In this document: positions 53,447 through 62,388 of the stretch, in pieces
Layout: every line of letters begins with the position of its first letter
Numbering within the stretch: the first letter of the stretch is position 1
Assembly: GCA_025462735.1 (NCBI GenBank)
Contig: JAOAPC010000011.1
Location: 248,001 to 312,000 of the forward strand
From: Acidobacteriaceae bacterium
Lineage (GTDB): Bacteria; Acidobacteriota; Terriglobia; Terriglobales; Acidobacteriaceae
DNA length: 64,000 nucleotides
Direction: 5' to 3'
Made by a program: the position numbers and the translations under genes
Notes under the pieces: model-generated
Seen by the model: the letters and a program-made list of their open reading frames with translations, nothing else
What the model was told of the DNA's origin: nothing
Database searches by the model: none

Positions 53447-53940
53447 GAGAGCACCTTGATGCGATCCCCAACTGAAGTTATGCGCGAGACGTCAACGCCA
53501 CTCGTTTCTAATGCCGTACCCCATACGCGGGCGTAGGCCCGGTCAACACTCATTACAAGGGCTCCGTGCAAACGCTCGGGACAGACATTCACAAAACAAG
53601 GCATCAGTTGCTGCATCTCACGTGTATCGACTCGACTCATGCGAGGCACACCTGCGTGCTCGTGGACATGTACGTGAAACACGCTTGCCTCTTCGGTAAG
53701 GGCCAGCTGCATTCCCGTTCTGATTGCGGTCGCATCAAAGCGTGCTCCCACTGACTTGTCCCGCAGATACCTGTCGTCTTCGATTGCGACGTACCGGTAG
53801 CCAAGAAGGAGGTATCCAGCGGGCACTCTGCTCTGCTTGCAGCACAAGAAGCCGATGCGCTCGTAGGCAAATGGATGTGGCCGGCGAAGATCCGCACGGA
53901 TCGCCTCGACCAGCGTCGTGAGCATCCGGAGGCGGATCAT
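53443..53940 (-). CDS. JAMM/JAB-domain isopeptidase
   Basis: A 165-residue protein; ATG 53925 is an alternative start. The JAMM zinc motif is complete: Glu27 (AYERIGF), His91-x-His93 (VFHVHVHEH), then eight residues, Ser102-x-x-Asp105 (MSRVD). RRPHPFAYERIGF is characteristic of the JAB proteins that sit in ubiquitin-like operons. It likely trims the ubiquitin-like precursor and/or removes it from targets, like Rpn11 or BilC. It overlaps both the E2 and the E1 genes by 4 bases. Confidence 0.88.
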   Translation of the reverse strand: MIRLRMLTTLVEAIRADLRRPHPFAYERIGFLCCKQSRVPAGYLLLGYRYVAIEDDRYLRDKSVGARFDATAIRTGMQLALTEEASVFHVHVHEHAGVPRMSRVDTREMQQLMPCFVNVCPERLHGALVMSVDRAYARVWGTALETSGVDVSRITSVGDRIKVLS

Positions 53941-54275
53941 AGTCTCAACCCTTTCAAGTGTCCGATCAACAATTCAATGGGTCGCAATCCATTGGGGACA
54001 CGCCAGGAGTACGCGAACCAATTGCGCTCGAAGATGCGTACGTTCTGCGTGTTCCAATTCCGACCGGTGGGAGCGTTCGCCACGCCGGCGAAAAATAGCC
54101 GGTTTTCGTAGCCGTCGCGGGCACCCATGCAAAGCAGGCAATCCATCACGTCCGGATTGCAGCCTGCAGGAAGTCGCAGGGATGGCAAGAAAACGTAATC
54201 GTTACCTGCTTCAGTGCACGCGCGCGCTTCGGGACAAAGGGCACGCAACTCGTCGATATGCGCTTCCGGGATCAT
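53937..54275 (-). CDS. E2-like protein (prokaryotic E2 family E type)
   Basis: A 112-residue protein. LPAGCNPDVMDCLLCMG corresponds to the first E2 strands, and IFERNWFAYSWRVPNGLRPI followed by HLKGL is the C-terminal signature of the Prok-E2_E family, which occurs with multiubiquitin, JAB and ThiF genes. Cysteines at 14, 20, 39, 46 and 49 are all in the N-terminal half; no Cys lies in the region where canonical E2s carry theirs, nor is there an HPN motif. Whether it is a true thioester carrier is open. It starts 2 bases after the ubiquitin-like stop and overlaps JAB. Confidence 0.75.
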   Translation of the reverse strand: MIPEAHIDELRALCPEARACTEAGNDYVFLPSLRLPAGCNPDVMDCLLCMGARDGYENRLFFAGVANAPTGRNWNTQNVRIFERNWFAYSWRVPNGLRPIELLIGHLKGLRL

Positions 54276-54277
54276 CG

Positions 54278-54532
54278 CTACGAGGATGCTCCCGCACGCG
54301 GATGGCTGACGAACCGCTCCCCACCTTTCAGCACGACATGCCCGTCATCGCGCAGTGGTGTTAGCGTGCCATTGACTATTTGCTCGAGTTCGTACGCGGC
54401 TGGAACGCCCCCTAGAGCCTTCAATTCAGAGACCGTGATGTCTCCGCGATGGACAGTGAAGGGCTTATTGTCAATGGTGATAGTTACATCAGGTCCAGCT
54501 TGGGGATTATCTGGGTGGTCAGGCTGTGCCAT
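54278..54532 (-). CDS. Ubiquitin-like protein, single multiubiquitin-family domain
   Basis: An 84-residue protein from ATG 54532; GTG 54568 is the only earlier in-frame start and adds a basic leader. Residues about 15-78 are a beta-grasp domain: VTITIDNKPFTVHRGDI, VSELKALGGVPAAYELE, then VVLKGGERFVSHP. This is the pattern of the Multi_ubiq family, usually present in tandem copies; here there is one. The C-terminus is RAGASS rather than GG, so processing to RAG or RAGA may be needed. The E2-like gene starts 2 bases after the stop. An operator-like sequence lies 53 bases upstream. Confidence 0.85.
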   Translation of the reverse strand: MAQPDHPDNPQAGPDVTITIDNKPFTVHRGDITVSELKALGGVPAAYELEQIVNGTLTPLRDDGHVVLKGGERFVSHPRAGASS

Positions 54533-54584
54533 ATTTTTGTTCCAACCTTTCTGGATCAGCCCTGGCACGCCAGTCAGCCGATCT

Positions 54585-54597
54585 GCTGATTAGCGTA
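54585..54597. promoter_or_regulatory. Operator-like site before the ubiquitin-like gene
   Basis: GCTGATTAGCGTA is identical to a site before the XRE repressor gene at 55662-55674; the match extends imperfectly to both sides. Its centre GCTgattAGC is an inverted repeat. It lies in the 94-base gap between the ImmA/IrrE stop and the ubiquitin-like start, so it may control an internal promoter. Confidence 0.65.
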
Positions 54598-54626
54598 TCG
54601 CAGTTCACAAAAAAATGCAAATCATC

Positions 54627-55340
54627 TCAGACGAGTCCAACTCCGAAATCTGAACCGACAAGGTTGCCGCGCTGTTGCAAACGTACCCGTGCCGCATCGC
54701 GTGAGACTTCATAAGCGGTGCACACCGTCTGAATGAGCGCTTGGCCCTCCCCGGAATTCAAACCAAACCTCGCTACGCTCAACCCGCATAAGTTAAGGAA
54801 ATCCCGGATCGTGGCCGCGAGCGCAGTTGCTGGCATGAGAAATGCTCCACAGGCGTATCCGGCTTGCCATTCAATCCAGTCTGTCTGCACAGTTTGTAAT
54901 ATTGCTGCACGAGTACACTTGTTGGACCGCGGTTCTGCCTGGACACTGAACAGATCACCGGATCGCTCCCCATCGAAGAGAGACGAGTGAAAGTGAACGT
55001 GACCCAGCTCGTGAGTCAGCGTTGTTCTGAACCGATTTGTCATTCGCATATCTTCCGTTAATCTCTTGGAAATTCTGACTTGTGGACGTTGATGCGGAAT
55101 AAAGTCAGTCACTCCTTCGACTTCGCCTTCTTCGCCAGACAGATCGGCGTACAGGTCAAGGCTGTCAGTCATGCTTTCCATGAGAACTGTAAGATCGTCG
55201 GTCGCGATCGGGTACGTAACGGAGCTATGGCGCGATTTCAGAAATGTCGCAACCAATTGTTCGCATTCTTCGTCGAGTTCCGCTGGTAAATAATGCGGCC
55301 GTTTTATGAATCTACCAGTACGATCCTTTACCCATTTCAT
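54627..55340 (-). CDS. ImmA/IrrE-family metalloprotease
   Basis: A 237-residue protein. LTHELGHVHFHSSLF contains the zinc motif HExxH (His110, Glu111, His114), and WIEWQAGYACGAFLMPATAL carries the downstream Glu and the conserved ALMP-like phrase of the family. It overlaps the XRE repressor gene by 4 bases. In ICEBs1 and Deinococcus, such proteases cleave the partner repressor (ImmR, DdrO) after DNA damage, so this is probably the release switch for the operon. Confidence 0.9.
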   Translation of the reverse strand: MKWVKDRTGRFIKRPHYLPAELDEECEQLVATFLKSRHSSVTYPIATDDLTVLMESMTDSLDLYADLSGEEGEVEGVTDFIPHQRPQVRISKRLTEDMRMTNRFRTTLTHELGHVHFHSSLFDGERSGDLFSVQAEPRSNKCTRAAILQTVQTDWIEWQAGYACGAFLMPATALAATIRDFLNLCGLSVARFGLNSGEGQALIQTVCTAYEVSRDAARVRLQQRGNLVGSDFGVGLV

Positions 55341-55648
55341 TTGATCGTCCGGCGGAACGCGCGGAAGGCGCGCTCGATGGCGTCAGGATCGGAATCGCTA
55401 AGCCGGGCTGCCAAATCGCTCGGGACGGTTCCCGCCGCAAGCAATAGGTAATCTTTGGAGAGCTCGAGCTCTTTAGCGAATTGTGCTATCAAATACTCCG
55501 AAGGGGGATTCCTGCGATCGCGCTCAATGTCGTTGAGGTATTGGGGCGAAATTGGCTGGCCATCTTCCTTCTTTATTCGTTCCGCCAGCGTCTTTTGGCT
55601 GATTCCCAATTTCTTGCGACCCTCTACAATAATCTGTCCAAATGACAT
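55337..55648 (-). CDS. XRE-family repressor
   Basis: A 103-residue protein with a Cro/CI helix-turn-helix in the first 65 residues (GRKKLGISQKTLAERI, SPQYLNDIERDRRNPP) and a helical C-terminal tail ending in ERAFRAFRRTIK, a possible cleavage or dimer region for the protease next to it. It is the first gene of the operon. The candidate operator lies 14-26 bases before its start codon, so it is likely autoregulated. Confidence 0.92.
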   Translation of the reverse strand: MSFGQIIVEGRKKLGISQKTLAERIKKEDGQPISPQYLNDIERDRRNPPSEYLIAQFAKELELSKDYLLLAAGTVPSDLAARLSDSDPDAIERAFRAFRRTIK

Positions 55649-55661
55649 AATCTCATTATCC

Positions 55662-55674
55662 GCTGATTAGCGTA
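55662..55674. promoter_or_regulatory. Operator-like site before the XRE repressor gene
   Basis: CGCTGATTAGCG is an inverted repeat (CGCT-gatt-AGCG), here followed by TA. The core GCTGATTAGCGTA recurs exactly at 54585-54597. The position right before the repressor start fits an autoregulatory site; TCATTATCC next to it could be part of a -10 region. Confidence 0.65.
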
Positions 55675-55812
55675 CCACGGACAAGTTTTTGGGATTGTCG
55701 TCGAAGATGACACCCAACCCGGCACTGCGGTCCCACGGGCCGGGGATCTCTTATAGAAGTGCTCTCCTGCCGATTTGCTCATTTGCAAATGCTGCAGTTC
55801 GGTCCCCCATTA

Positions 55813-56100
55813 TCAGACTGCGATCCGGGGCCGTTCGGGAGCGACTACAGGTTTTGGCATCTTTCGACGAAGCCATTCTGCAACAAGCGCGGGATCAAAA
55901 CGCACTGACGCCCCCACACGAAATGAAGGAATCGCTCCCTCCGCCGCCATCTTGTAAACATGCTGCCGGGTTACACCCAGCAGTTTTGCCAGTTCTCTCG
56001 CTCTCATGGCCCCGTCCCGGGCTTCCAATGCCTGAATGATCTTCGGTACAGCCGGGAATGTGCTGTCCAAAAAGCTGATCCGATCGACTGATCTCGTCAT
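55813..56100 (-). CDS. Excisionase-like helix-turn-helix protein
   Basis: A 95-residue protein with GGAG seven bases before ATG 56100. Residues about 30-80 are an HTH_17/MerR-type domain: MRARELAKLLGVTRQHVYKM, then GAIPSFRVGASVRFDPALVAEWL, the form seen in element excisionases (Xis). It is divergent from the secretion locus and may act as directionality factor, regulator of transfer genes, or both. Confidence 0.82.
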   Translation of the reverse strand: MTRSVDRISFLDSTFPAVPKIIQALEARDGAMRARELAKLLGVTRQHVYKMAAEGAIPSFRVGASVRFDPALVAEWLRRKMPKPVVAPERPRIAV

Positions 56101-56182
56101 CCGCTTTCTCCATCCTGCTCAGAGCGTTTTACGCCGAATCCGGATTTCAAGCAAAAATCACCCAAATCGAACCGCGATTTGA

Positions 56183-57664
<1,482 letters not shown>

Positions 57665-57672
<8 letters not shown>

Positions 57673-57702
57673 AAATCTGCCGAAATTTGTTTCATCTCAT
57701 AA
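57665..57702 (-). repeat. 37-41 bp palindromic repeat, copy A (start of virB9-like gene)
   Basis: Reverse complement matches the copy at 60232-60272 exactly over 35 bases. The copy includes the ATG of the VirB9-like gene and encodes its first residues MKICRNLFHLI. Confidence 0.85.
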
Positions 57703-58598
57703 CGCCCCTGGCATGCTTCGCCCTGGCGGCTGCACAAGCCGATCTCGCTCCAGGGAGGATTCTCAGCCTCAATCTGGATCCACAGAGCGTTACCACTCTC
57801 CAATTGCGACCTGGATTTGTAACGTCAGTTCGCCTGCCCGAAGCTGTCAGTTCCGTGGTCCTTGGTGATCCTGGTGCATTCAAAGCTGAACATTCGGAGG
57901 CCGAGCCGCAATTGGTGTTTTTTAAGCCCAGTACCCCCAGTGCGTCTCGCACCAATGCCTTAATCACAACCCGTACGGGCCGTGAAGTCTCTTTGGCGCT
58001 GGTAAGCCGAGGAACTGCGGATCGGTCGATGCCAGTCGATTACGTTCTGAAATACGAACCGCCGCGCAGTTTGTTTATTGAGGCGAGCCGTCCCAGTTTT
58101 GTGATCGAGGAGACAAAAAGCCTCGACTCGGCGAAATTGCCGGGAGCCAGCCCGCCGCAGCGAGACGCCATTGGTCCAGAGGAAAGCATGCTCCGAGATC
58201 AGCAAACCGAGCCTCCACATTGGGAAGGCGGGCAGTTGCGCGTAAGTGTTGGACGCTCTACCAAAAACGGCGATGAGCTCGCAGTGGCGTTCTCAGTGCT
58301 CAATGCCTCTGCGAATACGATCGAGTTACTTCCACCACAGATTGAGCTAACCGATACGATGAAGAACCGTCACCACAAGGCGATTAAGGCAGAGCCGGTG
58401 GCCATCAAGAGCTACCGACTGACATCCCGCAAATTGGCGCCGGGCGAGAGGGCCGATGGCGTCGCCATGTTCGAGAGACCCGCATTTAAAGCATCGTCGG
58501 AACGGCTGATGCTGCAAGTTGCACAAGTCGAACAGGTAGATCGCCCCGTGCTGGTGGCGGTGTCTTTTGTTCCAGCCGCCAAAGGAGGTGCGAGATGA
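57669..58598 (+). CDS. virB9: VirB9/TrbG-like secretion channel protein
   Basis: A 309-residue protein with a signal peptide (LITPLACFALAAAQA). The N-terminal half, LRPGFVTSVRLPEAVSSVVLGD and LVFFKPSTPSASRTNALITT, follows the VirB9/CagX pattern. The C-terminal beta domain (about 185-300, LRVSVGRSTKNGDELAVAFS) is less conserved. It is expected in the outer-membrane core complex with the VirB10-like protein. Its first eleven codons lie in a palindromic repeat that recurs at 60.1 and 60.2 kb. The start and stop overlap the neighbours. Confidence 0.75.
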
Positions 58599-59947
58599 CG
58601 CAGAACAATGGAAACAGAAACGATCACGCGACCCTCATCATGGAAGACCAAACTTCACCACAGGTGAGCGCGCCAACCGTGCAGCCGGATCTTGAAGCAG
58701 AAGCCGAATTGGCTACAAGAACCAAACTGCGGGCCAGGCAAAAGATCCGACAGAACCGGTTCGTGATTGTTGCCGCTGGTGCAGTCGTATTTGCGCTACT
58801 CATCTTTGCTGTTGTCTCTGCTCCGCGCATGTCCGTCCCGCGCAGTGGAAGCGCGCAGAAAGCATCAAGCAATCCTGCGAATGGCAATCGGGACGCGGAG
58901 TCTCAGGCGACATCTCCGGGCGAAAAAAGCCTCCTCCCGATCACCGATTCAGGACGTCCAGTTCCCAAAGAGGGCCGCGAGGGATATCTGAACGAACAGG
59001 ATCTCGAGCGAAGCGCTACCAAGAGATCGCCTACAAGAACTTTTACGCAGCCCGCGCAATCTGAAAACACTCCGGGCACATTAGGCTCCATTCCGCCGTT
59101 TGGCGAGCAGCCCTGGCAGGCTCCGCCATATCAGCCCGGCATGGTGCCGAATGTTGCGTCCGAGACCGCACAAAATAAGAGCGAGCGCGAGGCATTAGAG
59201 AAATCATCCCTGATATTTGTCCGAAATGTTTCCAGCGCTCCGCCTGCCGCCCAGCGCCACGAGGATACGACCGCTCTGACTGAATATGGCCTGGGTCTTC
59301 CAACGGGCACACGGCTTCGCGCACGACTGGAATCGTCAGCTAGCACGGCGGTGCGCACGCCGGTGCTGGCAGTGATTGAATACAACTATGAACGCGATGG
59401 AGAAATTATTGTTCCCGCGGGAGCCAAGGCGGTGGGGCAGATCCAGGAAGCGGACCGTTCCGGTTACATGAGAATCCAATTCGACTCCCTGATGTTGCCA
59501 GACGGAGCCACTGTTCCCATCCAGGCTGCTGCAACCGATCTCGCGATGAGTCCGGTCAAAGGCAAGGTCGAGGGCAAGAATACCGGCAAAAACGTACTTG
59601 TCCGTTCATTATCGGGAATAGGTCAAGCGGGCACCATGCTTCTCGGGCGTGGCAGCCTGAACCAACCATTGAGCGAATCCGACCTTATTCGCGAGCGGGT
59701 CAGCAACAATATCGGGCAGGCCTCCGACGAACAAATATCAAGGCTCGCCGTGACGGCTCGCATCGTTGTCAGCGTTTCAGCCGGCACACAGATCTATGTT
59801 GTGCTCGAACAATCGTCTAAATCTGTGCCGGCTTTCAGAGCCTCCACGTCAGACGCACAAGGAGCCAATTCGGAGAGTGTGGATCAGCTTCGACAGCTCT
59901 TGCGTTTGCAACAGGAATTAAACCAGACAGGCACAACAAATCAGTGA
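58595..59947 (+). CDS. virB10: VirB10/TrbI-like secretion channel protein
   Basis: A 450-residue protein with AAAGGAGG before ATG 58595. A cytoplasmic N-terminus is followed by one membrane helix (about residues 55-78, VIVAAGAVVFALLIFAVVSA), a Pro/Ser-rich periplasmic linker, and the VirB10 beta-barrel domain (about 215-420): LPTGTRLRARLESS, PVLAVIEYNYERDGEIIVPA, GAKAVGQIQEADRSGYMRI. VirB10 spans both membranes and links the ATPases to the outer-membrane core. Confidence 0.92.
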   Translation: MTQNNGNRNDHATLIMEDQTSPQVSAPTVQPDLEAEAELATRTKLRARQKIRQNRFVIVAAGAVVFALLIFAVVSAPRMSVPRSGSAQKASSNPANGNRDAESQATSPGEKSLLPITDSGRPVPKEGREGYLNEQDLERSATKRSPTRTFTQPAQSENTPGTLGSIPPFGEQPWQAPPYQPGMVPNVASETAQNKSEREALEKSSLIFVRNVSSAPPAAQRHEDTTALTEYGLGLPTGTRLRARLESSASTAVRTPVLAVIEYNYERDGEIIVPAGAKAVGQIQEADRSGYMRIQFDSLMLPDGATVPIQAAATDLAMSPVKGKVEGKNTGKNVLVRSLSGIGQAGTMLLGRGSLNQPLSESDLIRERVSNNIGQASDEQISRLAVTARIVVSVSAGTQIYVVLEQSSKSVPAFRASTSDAQGANSESVDQLRQLLRLQQELNQTGTTNQ

Positions 59948-60096
59948 CATCCAACAGGCCAAAAAATATGTGCCGCGCCCTTTGCGTCAGGCGCGGCCCA
60001 TTTAGCGTGGGGGTAGAAGGTAAAAGCCCAGCACAACAAAGATATCCCAAGCTGCCAGGCAGCAAACTCGCAGCTTCGATATTAAATCGCGAGCAG

Positions 60097-60137
60097 TTAT
60101 AAGATGGAACAAATTTCGGCAGATTTTCATCTCATAT
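60097..60137 (+). repeat. Palindromic repeat, copy B
   Basis: Matches copy C at 39 of 41 bases, same orientation, 135 bases away. The long gap 59948-60505 carries copies B and C and otherwise no recognised gene; small frames there reproduce the start of the VirB9-like protein because the repeat encodes it. Confidence 0.85.
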
Positions 60138-60231
60138 CATCTTGCAACCGGCGAATGCCCGTTCAACTTTTGCTCAGACGAAAGACTCGCGGCTGTTTCA
60201 ATTCGTTAGCGTCGAGTGATTCATGTCCGGC

Positions 60232-60272
60232 TTATGAGATGAAACAAATTTCGGCAGATTTTCATCTCATAT
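60232..60272 (+). repeat. Palindromic repeat, copy C
   Basis: The cleanest copy: arms ATGAGATGAAA and TTTCATCTCAT pair perfectly (11 bp) around a 15-base loop containing TTTCGGCAGA. It could act as DNA (protein binding, transfer origin) or as an RNA hairpin. Confidence 0.88.
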
Positions 60273-60505
60273 CTTGGTTGAGTGGCAGCCACCTCAACTG
60301 CCATTCCTATAAGTCTCACTGAAAACCACGAATGTTGATAACACCACGACCGGCTGCAGATCGTCTCGCCCGCCATTGCCCGGTCCATATCTACTTTTGA
60401 ACACACCGAGTGGCTTGCTCATCATTTGATCGAAATCTGAAACCGACTTATGTTCTCGCCTGCAACGCGGGAAATTAGTTCAACGCGTCGCAGAAGAGGA
60501 CCTGC

Positions 60506-60877
60506 ATGAAACTTTCGAGTTGGAGAGCGACGCGGAGGCGATTCGCTCTTCTTTATCTCCTGGCCATTGTTTCGCTTCAACTTTCTCCGTTGATGTCCTA
60601 CGCGCAAAACCTTGGACAACAGCCAGCAACGGGCCAAGCGGTACAGGGACAAACCGCAGCCCAACCTGAAGGTACCGTTTTGAACCTAGTCAACTGGGTG
60701 GGGAATGTAATCGCGCCCGTGGGTGCCGCACTCGCCGTCGTCATGGCCGTAGTGGCGTATTCGCAGGGACGCGGAGCCATGCGCTGGGCAGTCACCGCAG
60801 GTGGGCTGCTCGTGGTGTCCGGGCTCACACGTTTAATTGAGTTCTGGATCGCGCAAGGCACAGCCGGCGTGCAATAG
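60506..60877 (+). CDS. VirB2-like small membrane protein (single unit)
   Basis: A 123-residue protein with GAGGACC before the ATG. A signal peptide (LLYLLAIVSLQLSPLMSYAQ) is followed by a Gln-rich segment and two membrane helices: LNLVNWVGNVIAPVGAALAV and WAVTAGGLLVVSGLTRLIEF. Size and plan fit a VirB2/TrbC-type pilin. The NWVGNV unit recurs twice in the gene at 61583, and a related unit appears in the gene between. Confidence 0.7.
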   Translation: MKLSSWRATRRRFALLYLLAIVSLQLSPLMSYAQNLGQQPATGQAVQGQTAAQPEGTVLNLVNWVGNVIAPVGAALAVVMAVVAYSQGRGAMRWAVTAGGLLVVSGLTRLIEFWIAQGTAGVQ

Positions 60878-60900
60878 GAAGATCTTCGGAGTTTAGAGCC

Positions 60901-61563
60901 ATGACGTTGCCGCAAATCCTGGTCGACCTGATGAAGCTGCTGTTCGATATGGCAGTTCCAGTAGCCATCTGCACGATGGTGCTCGCCGGAATGGCGCTGC
61001 GACACGAAGGCGGCGTGAATTTCGAGACGGGCGGTCGATTTCAACGATGGGCATTGTGGTCGGTCATCATGCTCACCCTCCCCCAGTTCCTGTCCTGGTT
61101 TGCGGCACAAGGGATTTCGATGCCGCCCCAGGGCGGGAACATCTCGAGTCCTTGGGTGAATAGCGTGGAAACCAGCTTTACAGGTTTCATTTCGAACGTT
61201 GTCGTCGCACGGCTTATTCCAGTACTTGCAGCGTTCTGCATTTTGAAGGCGGCGCTTGATGCGGCGGAGGGACACAGCCCACTCGGATCGATCATCGCCG
61301 GGATCTTCCTGCTGTCCGTGTCCGGCACGGTGCAGTTGATGCAGAGCTGGAACAGCGGCTCAACTTTTGCGACGACGGACATGCTTACTTCGGCGTGGAA
61401 TTTTCTGGCCGGAACGATTCTGCCGGAAGCTGCGGGGCTGGCGGTGGCAGGAGCGATCTTCAACTACGCGCGCCACCGGCCGTTCATGCCGTTGGTTGCG
61501 TCCGGGCTGGCATTCCTGAGTGTTTCAGGAATTTGGAAGCTGGTTCAAGCCATGGTCGGCTGA
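60901..61563 (+). CDS. Multi-spanning membrane protein of the transfer locus
   Basis: A 220-residue protein with about six membrane helices. It can be read as three units of the VirB2-like two-helix type; the last (WNFLAGTILPEAAGLAVAGA, FLSVSGIWKLVQAM) aligns with the unit in the gene before it, and GIFLLSVSGTVQLMQSW ends the second. By position it might replace VirB6/TrbL, which is otherwise missing, but the sequence does not prove this. Both flanking genes are about 20 bases away. Confidence 0.65.
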   Translation: MTLPQILVDLMKLLFDMAVPVAICTMVLAGMALRHEGGVNFETGGRFQRWALWSVIMLTLPQFLSWFAAQGISMPPQGGNISSPWVNSVETSFTGFISNVVVARLIPVLAAFCILKAALDAAEGHSPLGSIIAGIFLLSVSGTVQLMQSWNSGSTFATTDMLTSAWNFLAGTILPEAAGLAVAGAIFNYARHRPFMPLVASGLAFLSVSGIWKLVQAMVG

Positions 61564-61582
61564 TCAGGAAAGGAGGCTAAAG

Positions 61583-62038
61583 GTGAATCTTGCGAATGGA
61601 CTGCTCAACCTCACGAACTGGGTGGGTAATGTGATTATGCCGACCGTGGCCGGCCTGTTTGCTGCCGCAGCGATCTTCCACTTCAGCAAGGGCCGAAATT
61701 ATCAGCACCTCATATATGCGGCGCTGGCCTCACTGATGTGCTCGGGTTTGTTACGCGTCCTTGAGTCTTTCAGCAACCAAGCCGCCTGGAACAATCCTGA
61801 TCGGTACTGGATCTCGATTCTGACACTGGTGAATTGGGTGGGTAACGTCCTGCTGCCGCTTTACGGCGTGTTGCAGGTGGTGCTGGCGATAACGCACTAC
61901 GCCGGCTTGCTGGAAAGGATGACTGTCGGCGAAGCATGGGTGCGGAACCTCATCGCAGCGATGTGCTCGTTCGGATTATCGGGACTACTGCGCCTGGGGG
62001 AGTTTTGGATACAACATGGCACGGCGGGCGTACCTTAA
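61583..62038 (+). CDS. Duplicated VirB2-like membrane protein (two units)
   Basis: A 151-residue protein from GTG 61583 with AAAGGAGG before it; the frame is open to 61520. It holds two copies of the two-helix unit: LTNWVGNVIMPTVAGLFAAA with LASLMCSGLLRVLESF, then LVNWVGNVLLPLYGVLQVVL with FGLSGLLRLGEFWIQHGTAG. The second copy ends with the same HGTAGV-type tail as the single-unit protein (QGTAGVQ). It lacks a signal peptide. It probably arose by gene duplication and fusion. Confidence 0.7.
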   Translation: MNLANGLLNLTNWVGNVIMPTVAGLFAAAAIFHFSKGRNYQHLIYAALASLMCSGLLRVLESFSNQAAWNNPDRYWISILTLVNWVGNVLLPLYGVLQVVLAITHYAGLLERMTVGEAWVRNLIAAMCSFGLSGLLRLGEFWIQHGTAGVP

Positions 62039-62053
62039 CAAGGAGTTTGAGAA

Positions 62054-62386
62054 ATGCCTTTACACGTGACACCGGTTAACCGAAATCTGCAAACGCGAGT
62101 GACCTTCATGTTCCTGGAGTTTGAGGACCTGTTTGTGGTGCTCGGAGCGGCAGCAGTGATGAATGTCGTAGGTCATTTCGTTGGTGGGGAGATCGCGGGC
62201 ATGCCCATGAACCTGGTCCTCCAATACGGTGTGCCTCTGTTTATGGTGCCCGTGCTGATGGCATTTAAGTACGGGAAGCCACGCGGATATGTCCGCGATC
62301 TCGCTTTCTGGTACTTGAGGCCGCGCGCCTATTGCGCGCTGGCAAGAGACCGGCAACTGCAATCGGAATATTTGCGGAAGGAGTAA
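62054..62386 (+). CDS. virB3: VirB3/TrbD-like protein
   Basis: A 110-residue protein with AAGGAG before the ATG. It starts with a polar segment (VTPVNRNLQTRVTFMFLEFE), has two membrane helices (about residues 28-45 and 55-75), and ends KPRGYVRDLAFWYLRPRAYC. Size, topology and position just before VirB4 fit VirB3/TrbD, although the sequence itself is weakly conserved. Confidence 0.65.
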   Translation: MPLHVTPVNRNLQTRVTFMFLEFEDLFVVLGAAAVMNVVGHFVGGEIAGMPMNLVLQYGVPLFMVPVLMAFKYGKPRGYVRDLAFWYLRPRAYCALARDRQLQSEYLRKE

Positions 62387-62388
62387 AC

